Positions 36,001 to 48,144 of a stretch of DNA of 64,000 bases are shown in pieces (the stretch's first letter is position 1; every line of letters starts with the position of its first letter). The notes under the pieces are model-generated. The model did no database searches. It was not told where the DNA came from and saw only the letters and a list, made by a program, of their open reading frames with translations. The stretch covers positions 26,870,643-26,934,642 of the forward strand of contig NC_034010.1 in assembly GCF_000346465.2 (NCBI RefSeq), given 5' to 3'. The stretch comes from Prunus persica (taxonomy: Eukaryota; Streptophyta; Magnoliopsida; Rosales; Rosaceae). The position numbers and the translations under genes were made by a program.

Positions 36001-36618
36001 AACCCAAGGTTTACACCCGAGATATAGGGATTAGTAATAGATTCTGGTGTTTCTTTGCCCTTTGTGTTATATTGCAATCAGCTTGCATTGCTGAACATTC
36101 TTTATTATATACTTTGATTATTACTCTTTCAATGCTTGGACTTCTTTGGTAAAGCATATTTATTTTAGCTCTGTTTCGATTATATTATACACAATGCCAA
36201 ACTATGAGGAGAGGACTAACTCGCGTTTAATTTGATTTGGAAGCACTCATTTGATTCATGATGAGTTTTTTTATAAATGTCAATTATGATTGTTGGTGAA
36301 CATCTATGCAGGAAAATAACAGGAGTGAGCTTGAAAGGGTTGACAGAGAGAGGCACGAGGACTTTATGGGCATGTTGAAAGGATTTGTTCTTAATCAGGT
36401 TTGTTCTGTTCTGAAACTCATATTTTCTGTTCTGAAACTCATATTGTTCTTAACAGGTTTCTTCGTTTTACATGGCATTCCAACTCCATTTTGTCAGCCC
36501 TTGAACAATAATTATGCTGGTATTCTGCATTTAACAGGCGGGATATGCTGAAAAGATGGCAAATGCTTGGGAGAAGCTTGCGGAAGAAACCAGCGCCTAC
36601 AAGAGAGACGGCAACTGA
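33023..36618 (+). CDS. SNX2: Sorting nexin 2 (retromer-associated PX-BAR protein)
   Basis: Five exons: 33023-34000, 34375-34584, 34754-35014, 36312-36398 and 36538-36618, all introns phase 0; 538 aa. A Ser/Pro-rich N-terminus (about 100 residues, with LEPPSYADAIF) is followed by the PX domain. This carries FTVRRRFKDVVTLSDRL and SYRGFVIPIRPDKS, whose basic residues bind phosphatidylinositol 3-phosphate. The Vps5-type C-terminal BAR domain starts around residue 270 and includes AESLVKAQQDMGETMGELGL and the acidic-basic coiled coil KIEELKETLK. The protein ends ETSAYKRDGN. SNX2 pairs with SNX1 on endosomes and helps recycle receptors to the Golgi or vacuolar route. Two Met codons stand at the start; the first is used. 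Exon 1 is GC-rich compared with the rest, a base-composition gradient often seen in plant genes. Confidence 0.95.
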
Positions 36619-37570
36619 CAATTTGGCTGTAAATTTTGTGTGTTTAGCTCTTTATTCTGCGTTCTCTGTATTTCATGCATCTAGTGTAAACATTAGCATC
36701 CCATTTGTGAGTATACCCAACAAACTTTTCATCCTAACCAATTGAAATAGGCTATAGAAGACTCTTGTGCCATTCTCCAACCTTCAATATTATAATGCAA
36801 CTTTTTTTTAGGTTTGATTGAAAATCGAAACTTGTGCAGTCCTCACTTGACGCTAGTTTTGGATTACTTGGTACCAATGCGGTTAATGTAAAATATTTCT
36901 CTCCACCCATTTGATAAAATGGATTAATGTCTTGAAAGAGGGGCTTGTTTTCTTGCTTTAGGTTTTGAGCACGGCATCTTAGCGGATTAATGAGAACAAA
37001 TAGAGACACAACATGCAGAAGACATCAATCATTTAAAAAAGATTTAATTTCGATAAGGTCTATGGAAAACTCAAACTTTGTTCTGTGTCTCTTCTATGTT
37101 GTTTTTCATGGTGAGATTTCCCATGCTACTTGGCTGGTCGGTGGTCCATTGACAACTCATCCCCAGGCCCTATTTACAATCACAACTCAGAATCTACCAC
37201 ATTGAAAGCAAGAATTGCCCCTTCTTCTAATAACGCAGACCCGTCATTGACCATCCTTCAATTATCTTTGGGCAACATCTAAAAGGCTAGAAATTATTGA
37301 CCCAAAAAAGAGGGCTAGAAATTTCAACCTCAGTCGCAAATCAAAAATATTGATAGTGAGATTTCAAAACAATAGTTCACTAGATAGTGAGAACATTCAA
37401 TACATCGCAAAAACACTCTTAAATTAATCCAGAGAAGACTCTATTTACAGACACTGATGAAGTGTAACAAAGCAAAATTAATTTCGAAGAATGAAAGAAT
37501 CTTGGACTTAGTAGCTAGCTTCTCTTCCTAAATATGTCTACCAAACCCCACTTACTTCTGGAATCAGTTT
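36619..37570. other. Intergenic, between 3' ends of SNX2 and the IMK-type kinase
   Basis: These two genes converge here. No other gene seen; it should contain both 3' untranslated regions. Confidence 0.6.
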
Positions 37571-40212
37571 TCACTCACTTGCTGAAGGGGCTCCAGCTCC
37601 ATCGTCACTGGAACTGGCAGCTGTTTCGGGTCTAATCTCCTCTAGTTGCTGCAGAACCTGTTGAACTTCTGGTCTTGCAGATGGTGAAGGATCAACACAA
37701 TGCAAGGCTAGTTTCAATGTGTTTAGCAGCTCGTCACCGATAATTGATGCATCCCTCATCAATTCCAAATCGAAAACTTCGTTAGTCCACTCCTCTTTCA
37801 CAATGGAGGCCACCCATTGAGGCAAATCCAAGCCATTCATTGGCTCACCAGGAGACTTCCCTGTTAGGAGTTCCAATATGATCACCCCAAGGCTGTATAC
37901 GTCCGTTTTTGTGTTGGCCTTCTTAAGCTTTGAGAGCTCCGGTGCTCGGTACCCTAGTGCTCCGGCAGTTGCAATCACATTTGAATTGGCAGCTGCGGTC
38001 ATGAGGCGAGAGAGGCCATAATCTGAGATCCTAGCATTGGTCTGCTCATCAAGTAGAATATTGCTGGATGTGAGGTTCCCATGTATAATGTTCTCATTGG
38101 TGTGGAGGTAGGACAGGCCTCTTGCCATGCCCTTTGCTATGTTCATTCTTGTTGGCCAATCAATGGGAGTATCAGGACCTCGAGCTGCAACAAAATTGTA
38201 CAACTTATTAATCTATCATTCATACAAATTCTAGAACATGAAATCATTTAAAACTTAAATTTAAATTAACTATACTTACCATGGAGAAATGCTGCAAGAC
38301 TTCCTTTAGGCATGTAATCGAAAACCAGAAGCTTTTCTCCTTTAGGTCCCAAGTAATAGGCCCTCAGTGCCAGAAGATTTGGATGTCTGATTTTCCCAAG
38401 TATATTCACTTCTGCCTCAAACTCCCTCTGACTTTTGGTTATCTTTTCTCTCAATCTCTTCACTGCAACTTCACTCCCATCCTCCAGTGTGGCCTTGTAG
38501 ACAGTCCCAAAAGTGCTCTTCCCCATAATCTCTGCTGTTGCACACAGAAGATCATCTGCTGTGAAAGCCATTGGCCCATCAAAGTGTACTAGCTTTCCTC
38601 CAGCCTCTCCACCCGATTCAACTTCACCAGCAACAGCTGGGACCCCCTTTTCGGTCCTTGCAGCTCCGGCTCCGGCTGTACCCTGGCCATCCTTGGCTTT
38701 TGATGCAGATCTTCTTCTTATCAAACAGCAGAGAAGTATGCAACAAAGTACAAACAATACTAATAGAAGAGCTCCTGCTGCTATAAGAATTTTGTCTTTG
38801 GTGCTTAGCTTGCGGTGGCGTTTCGAAACCTCAGGGGCTGGAGCTTGGACACTTTGAGATGGTGCTTCAGATGGGCATGGGGTTGAAGCACTGTACCCAC
38901 ATAGCTGAGTGTTCCCAAAAGAGCTTGCATTGAATTTATGGGAGAGAAGAGCTGGGACAGGACCAGAGAGGTTATTGTCAGAAACATTGAGGAAGCTAAG
39001 ATGTGGTAGATCAGCAAGAGAAGCTGGAATTCCATCACTGAGATTATTTAGTGACAAGTCAAGTTGGGTAAGTGTGGAAATGTTTCCAAGAGCTGCAGGA
39101 ATTGGACCCTGCAATTGGTTTTTCCTCAAGTTGAGAACAGAAAGGTTTTTCAAACTGCCAAGACCTTCTGGGATTTTGCTGTCAAGTTTGTTTCCCTCCA
39201 GATTTAGCTGAACAAGTAAGGAGAGATTAGAGATACTAGAAGGCAAGCTTCCATTGATGGCATTATTAGAAAAATCTAGTGTTCTAAGCCTAGAGAGGCT
39301 CCCTATTTCATTTGGTATGGCTCCACTGAAGTGGTTACCACTAATAGAAACCTCTTCAAGCTCACTTAACTTGCCTAAAGAAGCAGGGATACTTCCTGAG
39401 AGGAAGTTATGGTCAAGGGTCAAGGACTGAAGTCTAAATAAGTGACTGTTTTGTGTTCCAGTGCTGCCCCATGAGTCTGGGACAGGACCAGAGAGATTGT
39501 TGTGTTGCAGAGCAAGGAAGGTAAGAGAATGTGAGTGAGTGAAACTAACTGGGACAGAGCCAGAAAATGAATTGTAGCTGAGATTGAGCCTGTAAAGCTT
39601 GGTAGAGTTTGCAAGACTATCTGGGATTTTGTCAGTGAGAGAGTTGTTGCTAAGATCAAGGGTCTGAAGCAGAGGACTAAAACCCAATGAAGGAGGAATT
39701 GAACCAGAGAGTCTGTTGTTGAATAGTTGAACTCCTCTGAGGCTTGGAAGGAAGCCCAGCGACTGAGGAATTGGACCCTCAATCTGGTTGTCGTGGAGGC
39801 TGAGCTTTCGAAGCGCCTGAAACTGGCCTATTTTCTCTGAGATTCTGCCACCCAATCCCTTCCATGGAAGCTGGAGCACAATAACCTGCCCCTGAGCACA
39901 CTTGATTCCAGCCCAGCCACCGGAGCAAGCTCCAAAGCCGCTGTCATTCCAGCTCCTCAAGAACCCTTTTGGGTCATCTAGCTCGTGCTTGATAGCTTGA
40001 AGAGCTTGGTAATCAGCTGCTGTGACAATGACACCATCCCAGATTTCGCTTCTGACTGGCTGGAGGGCACAGAACAGGAGCTGAAGAAAGAAGATAAAAT
40101 GGGTGCATTTGGAATGAAGGATCTTCCATTTTTCTTTCTTCTTATGTAAAATCCGGCGCCAATCAGAGACTCCTTTTTTGAGAAACTGAAAAGTCTGAAA
40201 TGGGTAATCCAT
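37571..40212 (-). CDS. IMK2: IMK2/IMK3-type leucine-rich-repeat receptor-like kinase, probably inactive
   Basis: Two exons, 40212-38280 and 38184-37571, intron phase 1; 848 aa. The upstream open frame contains a CT repeat and is taken as 5' leader. A hydrophobic signal segment lies at about residues 38-55. An N-terminal LRR cap ([19 protein letters not shown]) and about a dozen LRRs follow. The membrane span is near 474-498 and the kinase domain covers about 546-830. The ATP-binding Lys is kept (VAVKRL). The catalytic loop reads IIHGNL where active kinases have HRD-type Asp, and DFG is DYG, so phosphotransfer is doubtful. IMK proteins form a small plant subfamily expressed in meristems; such pseudokinases usually act as scaffolds or co-receptors. 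Chromosomal neighbours match IMK3 in Arabidopsis, so IMK2 against IMK3 naming is open. Confidence 0.92.
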
Positions 40213-40415
40213 GACCACAAACAAACCAAAAGAAAAAGAAGAAATGGATGGAACAATACGCTGGCTTCTTCTAGTTTGGTTGTGGTTTTTCCAAATGTTG
40301 GGGGGAGAGTAGAGGAAGGAATGAACAGGAGCAAAATAAGTTGGGAGAAGATTAAGTACTGAAAGCTGGGAGGTGGGTGTTTTAGTGACTGAGAAAGGCA
40401 CGTGAGGATCATCAG

Positions 40416-40419
<4 letters not shown>

Positions 40420-40479
<60 letters not shown>
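40420..40479 (-). repeat. CT/GA microsatellite in the 5' leader of the IMK gene
   Basis: About 30 AG units on the plus strand, read as CT in the transcript, 210-270 bp before the start codon. CT-rich leaders are common in plants and may bind GAGA factors (BPC proteins). Confidence 0.9.
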
Positions 40480-40481
<2 letters not shown>

Positions 40482-40536
40482 CTTGTGTTGGGAGAGAGAA
40501 AATGTCATGTGGGTGACAGACGCTCTTCATCTGCAT

Positions 40537-43500
40537 CTGCTTAGAAAGCCTTTCTAACGGCTAGTTTCTTTTAGTGAATAATAATGGCTTGGTTTTTTTT
40601 GTTTAGAGATTGTTTTATTTTTATCTTCTCCATCTCCATGCATTTTATGCATATTATTTTGGGTCTTTGACCATCTCGATGATCTCGTGGGTTGAAGTTC
40701 GGGTCTTTTTATTGCTGCCTTTCAAAAAATGGCTCCTCCTTCCAACGGCTATCTTTCTATTCGGCGGGTCCCGCACTACAGGAACATCATCGGCTGCATA
40801 CCTGCGGTACTAGTACCGCGAGACCGGGCAACTCCTAAATGCTATTCGAGTGAAATACCATTTTACCCCTGATTGATTGTGTGGACTAACATAACCAAGG
40901 ACGTGGTCTTCTGAATTCTAACCCTTGTTTGGTCGAACTTCTGAATTCTAACATAATAAGAGCATTTATAAAAGAGCTACCTTAGGGTTAGGGTAGTTGA
41001 CGAAGATAATGCACTGTCCTTTTGCATTCGAATTTAATTTCAATTTAAGAGTAATTTAAAGTATCACTTTATGAAAAACAAAAACAAACACCTTCTATAC
41101 CCAATAATTAATTCATGCAAAGCAAAGGTGGTAAATAAAATACAATGAATCAATAAAAAAAATAAAAAGAAGGCTTCTTCATGTATGAGTAGCCGTAATG
41201 TGACACAGTGAAAGTTCATTGCATGGTTGCTAAGTTAACTTGGATTTTTATGACCCCCACGGGCACTGGGTTTAGAGAAAGTTTATATTTGAAAGAGGAA
41301 GATGAAGAAGGGAAGGAGTTGGTCACCTTTCATTATTGATGTTGAACTTGAACTGAACTCTCTCTCTCTCGGACAAAAGTGTTAGGTTTGGGGGGAGGGG
41401 GACTTAGCGTCAGCTCTCTCTGGCCCAAAGACCGTAGGCCCTGCCCAGTAAAGGTGACGGGGACGTGAGTTGGTCCAGCAGGGAGATGATGAAGGTTTTA
41501 TTTACCAACGAGAATTGGTTGAGTTGGTAAAGAGCGTTTTCTTCACTTATGTTTGAGTCTCGTTGCCGACAATTCCTTTTAGTAGATAATCTGTACAAAC
41601 CAAAAAAGGGGCTAAGACACCAATATAAGTCCTCAAAGAGGCATTGGCATGCCCTGATCCTGACCTTGGAATGAGCTAGCCTCCCCTCCTCCTAAACTTT
41701 TAATGTATCTTAAAAAAAAAAGAAGGTTTTATTTATTTATTATTTGACATAAAGAAAAAGATGAAGAAGAAAGATACATCATTTTCTAGTTTTACTTTTC
41801 TTTTTCTTTCTTTGGCTTGAGCTGGACCAATAACAAGTAACAAGATTCATCAATCAACATGTATACTCCATTTAGGACTTATTAGATTCATCCTTTTTCT
41901 TTTCCTTTGTCAAAACAAAAGCAATTTCATTTCATCATGTAAATTACCTTTTTTAGGATTTGATCCAAATGATAATAAACAGTTGATTAAGTTAACAAAA
42001 CAAGTTATTTATCGTCCTAATCATTCTATAGATTAGTTTGATTAGATTGACCTACTTCTGTTCAATCTTTTTCTTTGGCCACCCACACCACATGACATGA
42101 GACAGCCTTTGCATTTTTGCGCCTGGTCCAGGGAAAGGTGGGCCCATTATGAGGTTGGGTGCCCTTCCTTTGGGCCCATGATGCAGCAACTTTTCAAAAC
42201 CGGGCTTTTACAAAATAACGCTGTCTCGATATTTGTTGCGGTTTTGTTGATGATATGACCCGACCACAAACCCTTTTCAGAAATGAATTATAGAACTATA
42301 GTGAGGGCGCTATACATGGGACTCAGGTGAGGTCCTACACACGAACGCTATTTATGAAATATGATTCACTTTTTACTTTTGAAAGAAACACAATTACACG
42401 AGTTAGTTAACCATAGTTAAACCATGGCTAAGAATGATGAGAAGCAAAATTACTTGATAATTGGGGGGTGGGGGGTGGGGACAAATCACCTTGTTCGTCA
42501 ATCGATAATAAAACCAAAGGACCAGAGCAACTAAGCCATTCATTGGATTCATCTTTGATTAACAACCACCCACCCAAACCAAACCAATTCACAAAATCAC
42601 AAAATCACAAAATCACAAAATCAGTCTCCCCAAACTCTGTCCTCATCACAAGAAAAAAAACTAACAAAAGAACATTGTTTCCACAAGCTGTCAGCCAAAA
42701 TCAGACGCAAGATATTCATCAGCAGCAGCAAACACCATTTTCACACGAAATTAAAAGGGTGCAAGGAAGTTGAACTTGAAATCATAACCACTTTGGTCTC
42801 ATTTGCTCCATTTGAACCAGGCAATATCATCTCTGGTTTTTCTGTAACTGAGACAGAAATATATCATATTTTTCAAGCACAAGTGTTTTGTTGTATTGTA
42901 TCATATTACCAGCCTCATAAGAACTTGAAATCCAAAATTGAAATATGCCCGTCTAAAAGTTTGACAAGATTAAAAGTTGCACCATACAGTTTCTGCAAGG
43001 TTCTAACTAAAACCAAGTCTACCTGACAACAACGGTTCTCTACAGAATAACACAAACACCAGTGTCCCTAATCCTTATGACTACCTCCAATCAAATCACA
43101 AAAGAAAAAAAAAAAAAAAATTTCAGAAAAGCCAAGTGCACCTTAGAATATTTTAAAGCCCCAACAAACAAAGAATGATGCAAACCAACTGCATTAACCG
43201 ATAATAATCCTGCATGATTCATTGTCCATGTACTTTGAGAACACTAACAGCCTCATAAAAATGGCCTAACCCATCTACCAAGAACAAGATATGGGCAGAG
43301 AAAACCCCTTAAGACATAATAGTCTGCACGCCATTTTGGTCTCATCCATTCTAACCTAAACAGAGTTTCCTTTTAGAGAATCATTACGAAATGGCATAAG
43401 CATGGATGTTAGGAAACCACCATGCCTATAAAAACAATCTCACCCTCCTTTCATGACATGAATGGATAGGAGATCCAAATACAATGAACTATTATTTTCA

Positions 43501-44257
43501 TCCCAAACTTCAATACCTATTTCATACAATGAACACTTCAACAACTGCTTGAACAAATACATTACCACTTAAAACCAGGATCTCCAACAAAGAAACCTTC
43601 ATTCAAGTTCTATACGTTTTGATCATCAATCAACAATCACTCTAAAATCATGCCAAAATCTAAAACTTCGTCCTGTGAGCACCCTAACTTCCTTCGGTAA
43701 GCGACTAAACTAGAGTACATCAGCAGTCAAAATCTATTTACTAAAACTTCAACTAAAAGAATGTATATAACCAACAGAGAGTAACAGGAACATAAAGACT
43801 AATCTAACTTAATTTTGGTCCTATCCTATCCCATTCTCTATCGTACCAATCAAACATACTATGAATTCTTGCAACTAAGAAGCTCAGACCATGCTCATAC
43901 CTACATTCAATACATGCTTTCACTTCCATTTTGGAACAAATTTTTCACTGCGAATCTAACAAATATAATTATTAACAAGCACCAGATAATATAAATGAAT
44001 ATATAAAAAAGGAACTAAATTCATCAGAATCAGAATTGTACTAAAGCAAAATGTAACATTACATCTTGGAAGTTTCAGAAAAAGTGAAAGAAGAGCAATT
44101 TCAGATTCAATCTACACGAAACCCTATCATTTCATTTCCGCTCCAAAATTTCGCAAACAAATTGAATTTTTGTTCCTACCAAGAATATCAGTTGAACAGA
44201 TCAGTACAAAATGGATTTGGCCTCACCAACCTTATAGCCATCAACTCCGAAATCCAA
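40537..44257. other. Long intergenic region between IMK and PRA1.B
   Basis: No convincing gene. It contains a tRNA-derived SINE-like sequence (41505-41720), a G-rich run at 42462-42480, four copies of CACAAAATCA near 42591-42625, and poly-A tracts. The small frames at 42468-43026 have no recognisable domain. The right end should contain the PRA1.B 3' untranslated region. Confidence 0.5.
41505..41720 (+). repeat. tRNA-derived SINE-like element
   Basis: TGGTTGAGTTGGTAAAGAGC (about 41517) resembles an A box, and GTTTGAGTCTC 34 bases further resembles a B box. The sequence ends in a poly-A run at 41711-41720. This layout fits a decayed SINE; borders are approximate. Confidence 0.4.
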
Positions 44258-44896
44258 CTACACACGTGCTGCGACGGAGGCGGCAGCGGTTGAGGTGGCG
44301 CCGCCGAGGAATGAGAGGAAGCCAGCGTTGGCCGGCTCCTGGTCGTCAAGGAATAGGTCCTCTGGAACCCTAAACGCACCGTGCGCACAAACAATGGCGA
44401 AGCCGATCAACAAAGCTGAGATGAGGAGCGAGCCGACGCTGGAGACGAAGACCACGACCACAGTCAACACGACGAGGCCGACAAGTGTTTCGGCGTCAGA
44501 GAAAGTGCGGCCTACGATGACCAGGGGCTGATCGGAGGGTCTAAATAGGTAGAGGAAGGCCCACGCGCCGAGGAGCGAGAGTAGGACGAGGAGAGAGAAG
44601 GGGTGGGTGAGGAGAGAGAGGGCGAGTACGAGGGCGAGCAGGGACACGTAGTTGACGCGGAAGTAGGTGAAATTCTTGCGGATCCGAGAGTAGGCGTCGG
44701 AGAGGGAGTCGGGTCGGGCCAAGGAGCTCCGGTCTAGGAGCTCGTACCAGGGCCGGCGCTGCGAGAAGCCGTAGCGGATCGACGAGGAGAAGCGTGAGAG
44801 GAACGCGCGGAAGGCGGGCGTGGCGATCGGAGGCTGTGACTGGGCGCCGACGGTCGATTGGTTGTTGGAGATCGGGAGTGTCGGTGGGCTGGCCAT
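44258..44896 (-). CDS. PRA1B: PRA1 family protein, group B
   Basis: Single exon, 212 aa, the normal size for the family. The N-terminal cytosolic part is Pro/Ser-rich. The PRA1 core begins near residue 45 with RRPWYELLDRSS, a family hallmark, and RKNFTYFRVNY. Two long hydrophobic hairpins follow at about 82-118 and 138-172, and a soluble tail after 175. PRA1 proteins sit in the ER, Golgi and prevacuolar membranes and bind prenylated Rab GTPases, helping their recruitment in vesicle traffic. The absence of introns is typical of plant PRA1 genes. The coding strand is GC-rich (notably 44400-44800) in contrast to its AT-rich flanks. Subgroup B is judged from overall resemblance and from neighbours. 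Confidence 0.95.
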   Translation of the reverse strand: MASPPTLPISNNQSTVGAQSQPPIATPAFRAFLSRFSSSIRYGFSQRRPWYELLDRSSLARPDSLSDAYSRIRKNFTYFRVNYVSLLALVLALSLLTHPFSLLVLLSLLGAWAFLYLFRPSDQPLVIVGRTFSDAETLVGLVVLTVVVVFVSSVGSLLISALLIGFAIVCAHGAFRVPEDLFLDDQEPANAGFLSFLGGATSTAAASVAARV

Positions 44897-45077
44897 TGTT
44901 GGCGCGTGAGATGGCGGATGTCTTGGAGGGATGTTGTTCGATTAAACACGAGAGATAATAGGCAATGAAAAGCTGTTTTATTGGAGCGAATTTAGTTATG
45001 GCGACGGGGCTGATCGTGTGTGTGGGAAGGTGTATGGTATTTAGATTGTGTAAGCTTAAGAAGCCCAAATGTAAATC

Positions 45078-45083
45078 TGGGCC
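45078..45083. promoter_or_regulatory. Site II-like motif TGGGCC in the PRA1.B promoter
   Basis: TGGGCC about 180 bp upstream of the PRA1.B start, with GCCCAA words on both sides (45063, 45096). Such motifs bind TCP factors in broadly expressed plant genes. Confidence 0.4.
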
Positions 45084-46175
45084 GAAATCTTAACAGCCCA
45101 ATATAATTCTTGTGGGTTTAGTCCACTTCAGCATTTGGAGAAATTTTTGTTCGTGACGATGACACAGGTTATTTATGCGTAAAGATATGAAATTTGTAAA
45201 TTATCCACGTGTTATAGGATGAGTAGATTGAGTAAATTCTTAGTATTTAAAATCCCAAGCAACATGGCCTAATTCTATGATTAATAAATTAATAATATCA
45301 CGTGACAAAGTTATTGTCTCACCATGCGACCCATGTAGCAAGAGTAGTCTTTAAGAAGCCAGTTAGGCATGACTTGACAATTTTAGACTAGAGCCTAATA
45401 TATCCAGGGAGACTAGAGCCTAAATTTACTATATAGTATATCCATCTTCTTAATAATTGGATTAAGTGGATTAATAGATGCGATAAGTTAGGCCTAAAAA
45501 AGGTTTGAGGCATTTTCTTTGATTAGTGACTACATTAAGCTATTGGTTATGTTTGGCCTAAAAACATCAAATCAGGTCAAAAATAAAAGCATTTTTATTC
45601 TGCATAACTTTGGAAGGCCACACGTAAATTGGCAATATTCCAGCACGCTATCCTTTTATCAATGGAGACAAAGTTTATTGCCCAAATTAAGTTGCAGATA
45701 ATCTTATCCATCGCTTTTCATGATAAAAATTTATAAATAAAAATATGTAAATTAGTTCAAATAGCATGTAATTTACTCTATACATAAAAAAATAATAACA
45801 GTCATCATTATTTGATGACATTTACTAAAATAACTACAGCCTTAATAGATTCACCATTGATTATACTAACGTGACATAATAAATAATCCTACTAACTACG
45901 TGATGCTACAAACCAATATTAAAAATTATGTATAACCTGGCAAGCGGGGAAAGAAAGAGCCAAACCCATTTATTGCTACGTGCAAACTCGCATATGCTAA
46001 ATGTGCTCATAAATTGTTGGTCATACTCATATGTAAAACAATTAGCTCCTTTTTCTTAACACGTTGAATGATTCATCTTTGCCTTTTTTCTGTCCACCTC
46101 GATAACTCTTTTTTTCTTCTAAGTTATCATGCACCGATTAAAGGATACATTATGTTGTATATATCCATGGTGGGC

Positions 46176-46185
46176 GACACGTGTC
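46176..46185. promoter_or_regulatory. Palindromic G-box GACACGTGTC
   Basis: A perfect 10-bp palindrome with CACGTG core, about 365 bp before the start at 46548; a possible bZIP or bHLH site. Confidence 0.4.
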
Positions 46186-46547
46186 AACAGCATTTCTTGC
46201 ACAACTTTCCATCTAAAAGTTTTCTTCCAGTCTCTCATCCAGCCAATTATATTCTTTTATTCTTGACTTTTCCTCTCTCCAGGATCTTTTCTTTTTCAAT
46301 TATGCTTCTGGACATCACAAAGATCATGGAGTAATTTCTCTTCCAAATAAATTTCTGAGTTTGAATTTTAACATTCGTACTGTGTGTGTGAGTTTCGTGT
46401 ATTATCGTCTTTCTCAATAGAAAAAGGTTTTTTTTATATAAAAAAGTTGGACAGCCTATAAAAATGGACATGATGCTTGAGGTGCTTATAATTAATGCAG
46501 CTGGCTAGAGGAGAGTTAAACTTTGATTAGTAAGTCTGCTTAATTCA

Positions 46548-48144
46548 ATGGCTTCTTGTGGCTTTCCTGACATATTTTCCTGGATTCAGAGCCTTCCACC
46601 AGTCACTCAATGGCCAACAACTTCCATGTCCATATCCATATGTTCCTCAAGTTCATCCCAACCATCTCTCAAACTCACCATTTCTCAAAACCATCAAACC
46701 CAAAAACTCTCTTTTGCAATTGCTGCAGATTTCAACCTCCCCATCTTTCTTTGGACCTCAAAACAATTCAAGTTCAGCCCCCAATCCATCAAGCTAATAT
46801 CTCAAGAAACTTTCTCCAGCCTCTTAATCAATTTCATTGAAGATGTGCTTCGTTATGGCTCAAACAATAACAATTTCTTGATCAAATTTCTCAAACTGGA
46901 TTCCATTGCCAACTTTGGAGATGTTTTTAACCTCTCATTTGTCACTCTCCTCTTCCTTGTTTGCATCTATGAAGCACCTGCTGATCTCCGATCGGGATGT
47001 CTTAACAGTCTCAAGAATTACTTGGCAAATTGTTGGTCAAGACAAACATCAAAGTCTCTCATGAAAGTGTTAGGATCCAATTTAGAAGAGGAATGGATGA
47101 GGTCCATAAATCTTGCAATTACCAATTGGATTGTAGAGCTCCAAGCCACCCAGCGCACCCTCGTGAAAACACCATCTCCACTTTTCTCTTATGCTTTTTC
47201 AACATTTGGGTTATGGAAAGTCCAATTGTATTGTCCTCTCATAGCCATGGACATTGCAAATTCCAGCAGCCCTTCTGTTGATGAGAGATTGCAATTCTCT
47301 CTAAATTACCACCAGCTTGAGGGCGTGCTTCAATTCAATTCCAAGGTCATAGTTCAAGAGAGGTGGATTGATGTGATGCTAAACATTGATAACATAAGGT
47401 ACTTTTTAGTGTTTGATAGTCAAATTTCTTGTAACACAAATTTTGATCACTAACTCTATGTATATTTACCTTCTCGGTATTTTTTTTTTCTTCTTTTTCT
47501 GAAGGTGTGATGTGATCAGTCTTGTGAATGAGAGACTGATGAACGAACGAGGAGCCGGTGTAGCTGAAAAGCACTTCCCTTCAAGAATTTCATTACAAAT
47601 TACTCCAACCGTTCAAACCAATGTGGTAAGTGTTTCAGTGGGCAAGTCTTCTGAGAACCCTACAAGAGAGATTGGCCACGAGAAAGGCATAGAAGGCTCA
47701 TTTGAGCCTCCTAACCCTTACTTGGCACTCAAGGTATCAGCAGGAGAGACCATAACAATGAGCTTGAAGCCATGGAAATTCGAGGAATCGGTGTACGGCT
47801 ACAGCGCAAAATTGAACTGGTTTCTTCATGATAGTGTGGATGGAAGAGAGGTCTTCTCTTCTAAGCCATCAAAATTTGCATTGATCAACCCCAAGGCATG
47901 GTTCAAGGACAGATACTCCAGCGCTTATAGGCCCTTCACAAGGCAAGGAGGGGTCATTTTTGCTGGTGATGAATATGGAGAGGGTGTGTGGTGGAAGGTG
48001 GACAAAGCTGCCATGGGAAGAACAATGGATTGGGAAATTAGAGGGTGGATTTGGTTGACTTATTGGCCTAACAAACATAAAACATTTTATACTGAGACTA
48101 GGAGGCTGGAATTTAGAGAAATCCTCACCCTCACAATTGCTTAA
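46548..48144 (+). CDS. Conserved plant protein of unknown function
   Basis: Two exons, 46548-47398 and 47505-48144, intron phase 2, 496 aa. I recognise no named domain. The protein starts MASCGFPDIFSWIQSLPPVT; it is rich in Ser near residues 30-60 and has a hydrophobic stretch FVTLLFLVCIYEA near 130-143. The second half has many Trp and aromatic residues (WWKVDKAAMGRTMDWEIRGW, WIWLTYWPNKHKTFYTETRR), suggesting a beta-rich fold. There is no clear signal peptide. Both exons are open, the splice sites are good, and the frame joins within an Arg codon, so it is a real gene. From memory, the equivalent place in Arabidopsis between PRA1.B2 and RER5 is held by At2g40390, also uncharacterised; sequence comparison would test this. 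Confidence 0.85.

Larger units (their letters stand above)
44897..46547. other. Divergent intergenic region between PRA1.B and an unknown gene
   Basis: The two genes read away from each other, so both promoters lie here. No other gene seen. The site II-like and G-box motifs are listed separately. Confidence 0.6.

Noticed and set aside
42468..43026. Frames of 101 and 77 codons
   Set aside because: Low-complexity Lys/Asn/Thr-rich peptides without domain or neighbours that would support a gene.
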